Assembly: GCA_025917655.1 (NCBI GenBank)
Contig: CP084612.1
Coordinates: 1 to 64,000 of the forward strand
Length of the DNA: 64,000 bases
DNA from: Chlorella sorokiniana
Taxonomy: Eukaryota > Chlorophyta > Trebouxiophyceae > Chlorellales > Chlorellaceae
Direction: 5' to 3'
The notes under the pieces were generated by a model that saw nothing but the letters and a program-made list of their open reading frames with translations, ran no database searches and was not told the DNA's origin. The position numbers were made by a program, and so were the translations under genes. How positions within the stretch are numbered: position 1 is the stretch's first letter; the number at the start of each line of letters is the position of its first letter. Positions 59,201 to 64,000 of the stretch are shown here, one piece after another.

Positions 59201-62200
59201 CATTCAATTGAACAAGCTACAATCACTGCTGCTGAAGCGGCTGCTCTCGTTGTCCGCTACTTGGGCAAACAAAGCTGCCCTGACCTTGCATCAACTCATC
59301 GTCATCCTCCTTCAAACTGGCAATCGCAGCGTCTGTGAACCGCAGAAGAGCACGCTTAGCATTTGAGCGCATAACCTGCACACAATGACAGGCTGGCAAC
59401 AGTGCGTTGCCCCAAAAATGAAAGTAAGGTGTGCCCACCCGAAATGTGGAACAAACAGAATGTGATAGTGCTGCTACCATGTTCCAAGTCAGGCAAGGAT
59501 ACAGGGCCCATACATTGCTATTTCTATTTAGACCGCCAAGCCCCAAAGGTGCATCTCATGCACAAAGACCCGGGAAACATGTGTTCCCTACAAAAGAGAT
59601 GTGAGCTTGCAGCTGCAAGTTGTATGCACTCACTTGCTTCTCCGGTGTGATACGGTCAAGCTTCAGCCAGTGCATAAGATAGCTGCAACATGCAGATGCA
59701 ACAGCGCTCAGCATGGAAAGTATGGTGAAAGCTGCAGCTCCAAATGAAAAGCTCCCTATTGCTCCCACACCTTATGGAGGGTGCGTTGATGATCAAAGTA
59801 AGAAACACGAAGGAAGCAGTCCAGATGGCGATGGTGCTGCTCACTTGGTCTGCAAGACAGTTGACAGCAGGGTGAGAGAGCGTGTTGTCAGGCGTTGTGA
59901 AGGGGCTTAAGAACAACAATGTCACAAAATGAACGCTGGAGAGCATTTGAACCTCCATAATCCCCAAGCTTCACTGCCATCGCATACCAATGCCGCCAGG
60001 TTGATCATCAGCATTGCTCCCGTCGCCTTGCTGGCTGCAACCCAGAAAACTAATGGATTAATGCTTGCAGCAGGCAAACCAGAGACACATTTATGCCAGT
60101 TTCACCTTTTGTTGATAAAGTCGGCAAGTATGATAAGGGAAACGGAGCCGCGCAAACCCGACCACCCCGTAAAAAGAACCTCTGGTAGGCTGAGGCCTGC
60201 AACGCAGGAGCAATGCGTGGTACATAATAAAGCTGCAACCGCTCGCAATCCAAGTGCCAAGCTGCCCAGCACTCACGCTCTCTGATCCAGGCAAAAAATG
60301 AAACATTGAAGGCTCCAATGCACCCAGTCCGAATGATTACCATGAAAATGTAAATGAGGGGAATAGCAGCATAGGACCATGCACTGGTCCCCAAAGTGAC
60401 AGTGGATCTACATGCCATTGGCAGCACCTTAAGCATGATCAGGATGAGCTTTCCCTCCAGAAGCAACAAACTCAATGCATTGCTTAACGGCTGTTCCTCA
60501 CCTGATCAAGAAGTTGATTGCTGAAATTCCCGACCAAAAGAACACAATGCCATTGGAGGCAAATGCAACTGTGTCCCAGACTGCGGCAGGAAGCAGGCCA
60601 ACAAATACATGGAGATGCTATTGCGGTTATACATGTTGCATGCACATAAGGCTTACAGGCTTCAAAGGCACCGCTTTCCTCAGTGGCCGATAACATGCCC
60701 CAGTGGCTTGTGTAGTTACCCCACAGGCCGTAAACAGCTACAGCAATGACGCCAGAGCCCTGCGCCACTTGAAAAATTGTCAACAATACTGTTTCATGAT
60801 CAAACACCTGCTTCGTGCCAAATGCAGAGGCAGGCCACATCCTTGCAGCCTGCTGCATCTTTCCCATTTCTGTAAACATGTTGTAGCATCGTTCTTGGAA
60901 AGATCAGTGCCGCACAACCCACCATGCTTGGGCTTTGGGCAACGTAGTATGCTAGGTACGCTATGGCAAGCACGCCAGTAAGTTCCACTGACGTCTTTGC
61001 ACCACGCCAGCGCAACCACCTGCAAAATACCAAAGAAGCAAGGCCCACAATGTCCTTCTGAGTCGTGCACATGGAAATGTGCAAAACCTGGCAACAAGCC
61101 TGCATACATCATCATATGATGACAGCGCAAACTAGCAAGGCTCACCGTAAAAGGTAACCTGTTGCCACTCCCATTCCAAGGCCAACTCCAGCTCCGATAG
61201 CGGACAGCCTGCATCATGGGTGATATCCATTAGCCTCCAACACGTAGCCAATGCAACCATGGCCAAATCTTAAGGCTTTCAGGCGACAGCATGTGCAACA
61301 GCACCTCACTTTGCAATATCACGGAGTATTGTAGGGATGGCGGACCACACACTGGGTGCGATATTAGAACCCGCCATGTCGCCCAAGAAATTCATGAAGA
61401 CTGTATACAAAGTAATGGCTGCAGTACAAGGCACCATAAGAAAACATTTGACACTACACATTTAACGTGTTTGCCACTGCGCTCGGCATTAGAGTGATAC
61501 AGGTACACATCTTGCACAACTCGCCTGAAGCATCGTTGAGCAGCGCCTCCCCTTCCAACATTACAATCAGTTTTTCAGGGCCACCGCCTAAGAGACAATA
61601 ATAGAGGTCAGTAAGATGTTGCATACATCCGCAATATGAGAGTTGCATGAGCTTCACCTTGTTTCAAGATGGCAGTCGTCGAAACAGCATCGGTGGAGGC
61701 AATCATGGCAGAGAAGACTGCACAATGCACCCAATTGAATCCTCTACCAGCAAACCCTAACACAAAAAGGATGACTGCAGGCAGGACAACACAAAGTTTG
61801 GAGGCTAGCATGTAAGCTGCTTTCTGAGGGACATGAGAATCAACATTGATACATGTGGGGGAGTGCAGTAAGCATGTCAGCTTACGTGGCGATAGCATGA
61901 TGGTTGACAGCACCACCATCACAAACGCATTCAATATGATGTGCACCCACAACTGCATTAGGGCAAGCATGGGCAGGGATGTGGCAAACCTTTCCAACAG
62001 TCGCACAGCAGCCACAACGCGATAACATAGTAACGAACCTTGGAGAACATGAAGAAGTCCAGAGCCATTGACGCTTCTACTATTAAAGGCGGTAAAAACT
62101 GGGGGACGGGCATCACATTTTCAACACTCACGAAGTTCTCAGAGGATTTTGGCCACAATGCGTAAGAATCATTAAAAATGCAGCAGCAGTATAAAGCAGC

Positions 62201-63263
62201 AGACAAAAGCATGTCCGCTTCAGATCCAAGTGATCCACATATCTTCACCGCTCACCGCATAAAAGAAAATGTCAGGGGGAGATGCCTAGCCAGAGAGAGA
62301 TACTGTTTGAAATCTGGAGCAGGTTGACATAGTAGTTCAAAGTTCCCAGGGCAGCGCCTGCAGCAAAGCACAGGACGCATTCCAAACCGGTCCCAGGCTC
62401 GCAATGACAGCCATATCCCATACAGCATGCATGCATGCATGCAGCTGGCCCTTCCATACCTGCCACGAGCACCCAGACTGCAGAAAGCTTTCCAAAGAGG
62501 CATATCGCCGCCAAGAGCGCCAAGGAAACAAAGAGGAAGGCATCGCTGCCCCTGAGCGGCACGCTACACCAGTTGTAACTGGCTGCACGGCTAGCATGGC
62601 AAAAACTTTGGTAAGCAACGTTGAGGCACCAAACAAGATGGGGTGTTATGCAATGACGCAAAAATTAGCTGCAGAAAGCCTGGCAAACCGATCTGACGGG
62701 AAAAGCTGCTCAGTATTCACTAGGAACATGCATTTTTAGCACGCGATCGACGCTTGCAGCAAGACAAACCAAGCATGAAAAACGAGCACCTGGCACATCA
62801 ACACGGTTGTTGTACGTGACGTTGGACAGCAAGCAGGTGACAGGCTGCCATAAGTAGGAAAACAGGTCCCACGAGTAAATGCTGCACATCAAAGTGGCAG
62901 CATTCATGAGTGGGGAGAGGAGAAGCAGACGTCGCTCAGCGTAGCGTAGCTTCAGCAAGCGGGGGCAGCTGAGTGAGACTGTAGCCCAGCCCTGCGGAGG
63001 ACACACCTCGGCGGATCTGTGATGTTCAGCTGCTGACTGGAGCAAGCCACTTGCGCCTGCCAGGGCTGCAGGGCAAAACAAGCCGCCGCCGTCGTGTTTG
63101 CGTAGCTCGTGGCCTCGTAGCTTGTCATTTCACGTGCATTAGACGGTTGGATGTATCCATCTAATTGGCGTCTACCCAGCCCCCTCGTTCGCGTGCGGAC
63201 AAAGAAACTGAGCTCAAGGACTACTGAGCGGCAAAGAGCAACCCACACAATTCCTTGAATCAT
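50295..63263 (-). CDS. SOS1-like Na+/H+ antiporter with extended linker
   Basis: CPA1-family exchanger that would expel Na+ in exchange for H+ across the plasma membrane. Exons in gene order: GSDAFLFVSLALLAAICLFG (about 62550), FLPPLIVEASMALDFFMF (62040-62100), VFSAMIASTDAVSTTAILKQ (61660-61730), KLIVMLEGEALLNDASG (about 61550), GVLAIAYLAYYVAQSP (about 60950), WDTVAFASNGIVFFWSGIS (60510-60585), VLFTGWSGLRGSVSLIILAD (60110-60180), FVFLTLIINAP (about 59790), DRITPEKQ and RFTDAAIASLKEDDDELM (59280-59670), then ANWEAVAQYV (about 59110). After a long linker come GLLAEMRSRLIAGIKRYF (about 55270), EVAVEYYLAM (about 54390), RGLPFMQALPDHMFAAIL (about 53540, start of the cyclic-nucleotide-binding-like fold), GKGPMLFHVPQGAVVDVL (about 52820) and LLELPAGIHFSQTTHVVLL (about 51260). 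The last exon joins ...AAGL(M) to RLMPWQHSTSRS and ends RRHDTSGRSFNGAR. The N-terminal exons (62700-63263) are uncertain. Order and motifs follow plant SOS1. Confidence 0.78.
55340..59060 (-). other. Low-complexity linker inserted in the SOS1-like antiporter
   Basis: In plant SOS1 the DDEELGxxDWPTV segment is followed at once by the helical RMRFLxxLKxxYW segment. Here their counterparts (ANWEAVAQYV near 59110 and EMRSRLIAGIKRYF near 55260) are separated by about 3.8 kb. The open exons in between are rich in Ala, Gly, Ser, Gln and Arg (for example AAGGGGGGGETDGGGGAGF near 58730). No known fold is visible. It is probably disordered and cytosolic, and a lineage-specific expansion. Confidence 0.65.
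57040..57600 (-). repeat. Degenerate protein repeats in the antiporter linker
   Basis: At least four copies of a roughly 22-residue motif at irregular spacing of about 55-65 residues: YYSSLPAAAG-RQLAAQLKRE (about 57580), YYSSMPAAVGRQMAEQLKRE (about 57415), YYSSVPAAVGRQLAQQLRHE (about 57235) and SYSTVPASMGRTLQRRLAEQ (about 57080); a weaker one, SSLAAELQRQLAQAKG, lies near 56540. Each has a Tyr/Ser head and an amphipathic Gln/Leu/Arg helix, as expected of a repeated docking or phosphorylation motif. The first copy is interrupted by a probable one-base loss in a C/G run. Confidence 0.75.
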
Positions 63264-63758
63264 TCAAGGTTTCAATCCAGGCGGGTTGGGGTCGCACGCT
63301 GTGATGTCAAGCCAAGTTGCCCCTCGTCACGTCCAGGTCACAGCGTCGCTGGGCAACATGTGCTGGGCAACATGTGAGTAGAGGAGGTAGCCAAGCGGAA
63401 CAGACGGCAAGGCACTGTGAGCACTCTCTCACCACTGCAAGCGAGAGTGGACGCTATATCAATTTGGATGCAGGCAGGCATGCCGAACAGGTAGGGAAAG
63501 CAAGGGTCAGGCTGGAAAACGGCTGCAGCAACGATGAGGCTATTTGAGTATACAGTTATGGATGTTGTGCAAGTGCAACCGACTGCGGCCAATTTCCTTC
63601 AGGTCACGGGTCCATGCAAACGCAAACGAGACCGACCACTGACATGGCGACAGCTTACTGCAGCGACGCCAGCTCAATGGTGCCGCTGAAAAATCGCAGT
63701 AGATGGCAGTGAAGCGCTGCGGCTACAGAAGGCTCAAATAGATCTGAGCCCCCGCCAC
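63264..63758. other. Intergenic region between tandem antiporter genes
   Basis: Lies between the probable start of the SOS1-like gene and the stop of the next copy. It should hold the promoter of the first and the 3' UTR of the second. A 14-base tandem duplication (CTGGGCAACATGTG) is at 63349-63376. No gene is seen. Confidence 0.55.
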
Positions 63759-63968
63759 TCATCGTGCGCTGTTGAATGATCGGCTTGATGAGTCGTGCCG
63801 CCGGCTAGCCAGCCGCTCCAGCGGCAACCGCAAGCTGCCGTGCCCGTTGCCAGTGCCGCTGCTCGGCACCAGGCTGACGGTGTCAGCACCCATGTTGGCC
63901 GTTCCGTTGACGTCCTTGGGCGCTGTGCGGCTGCGAGACATGCGGTGCTGCCATGGCATCAGCCGCCT
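63759..63968 (-). CDS. Last exon of a second SOS1-like antiporter (partial, off the right edge)
   Basis: A minus-strand open stretch starting after a CCCATGTGCAG acceptor reads RLMPWQHRMSRSRTAPK and ends RLPLERLASRRHD and RSFNSAR with stop. It matches the last exon of the first antiporter (50295-50510: RLMPWQHSTSRS, LRLPLEQLVSRRHD, RSFNGAR) including the acceptor context GTGCAG|GCGGCTGATGCC and reading phase. Nothing else of the gene is in the window, so the identity of the full product is inferred from this tail and the tandem layout. Confidence 0.7.
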   Translation of the reverse strand, partial: RRLMPWQHRMSRSRTAPKDVNGTANMGADTVSLVPSSGTGNGHGSLRLPLERLASRRHDSSSRSFNSAR

Positions 63969-64000
63969 GCACATGGGTGGAGGATCCGGTTCCGGAACCA

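Noticed and set aside
62423-62441. (ATGC)n run as a regulatory site
   Set aside because: A short simple repeat within an intron of the antiporter; no further support.
1-64000. tRNA, rRNA, CRISPR arrays, prokaryotic operons or riboswitches
   Set aside because: None recognised on either strand; the eukaryotic gene structure makes the prokaryotic categories inapplicable.

Overview
The window is the left end of a nuclear chromosome from a GC-rich, intron-rich green alga, most likely a Chlorella-like trebouxiophyte. It opens with plant/green-algal telomere repeats (CCCTAAA)n. The genes have many short GT-AG introns, the exons are GC-rich, and TGTAA-type polyadenylation signals are present. The genus is inferred, not proven.

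Layout. 1-358: telomere, perfect and then degenerate. 359-about 5310: subtelomeric DNA dominated by two direct copies of a ~1.27 kb unit 2.83 kb apart, with no assignable gene. About 5310-6386: spacer and probable 3' UTR. 6387-46234 (minus): one very large, intron-rich gene reading towards the telomere. In gene order it encodes a fatty-acyl-AMP ligase (FAAL) loading domain, an acyl carrier protein, five condensation-adenylation-thiolation (C-A-T) modules, and a C-terminal multi-pass membrane region with left-handed beta-helix (hexapeptide) segments. That tail resembles the terminal domain of epsilon-poly-lysine synthetase-type NRPSs. No thioesterase, reductase or epimerase is visible. The predicted product is an N-acylated pentapeptide or related lipopeptide made at a membrane. 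46235-46704: divergent intergenic promoter. 46705-about 49955 (plus): class-3 (diacylglycerol-lipase-like) lipase with an N-terminal membrane anchor. 50295-about 63263 (minus): SOS1-like plasma-membrane Na+/H+ antiporter with a cyclic-nucleotide-binding-like domain and a very long repeat-bearing linker inserted between its conserved parts. 63759-63968 (minus): last exon of a second, tandem SOS1-like copy that continues beyond the right edge.

The standout is the FAAL-NRPS. Intron positions recur at the same codons in different modules, so intron-bearing modules were duplicated inside a nuclear genome; this is not bacterial contamination. Adenylation domains 2 and 5 are almost identical over a long block, although the condensation domains before them differ. 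Reading across the conserved domains also reveals many single-base losses, almost all in C/G runs and repeatedly in the context CGCCCCGAC -> CGCCCGAC. The same error type occurs in the lipase and the antiporter linker. I read these as consensus (homopolymer) errors, so automated gene models here will probably be split or truncated. Exon borders below are by eye; domain limits are approximate to about 50-150 bases.
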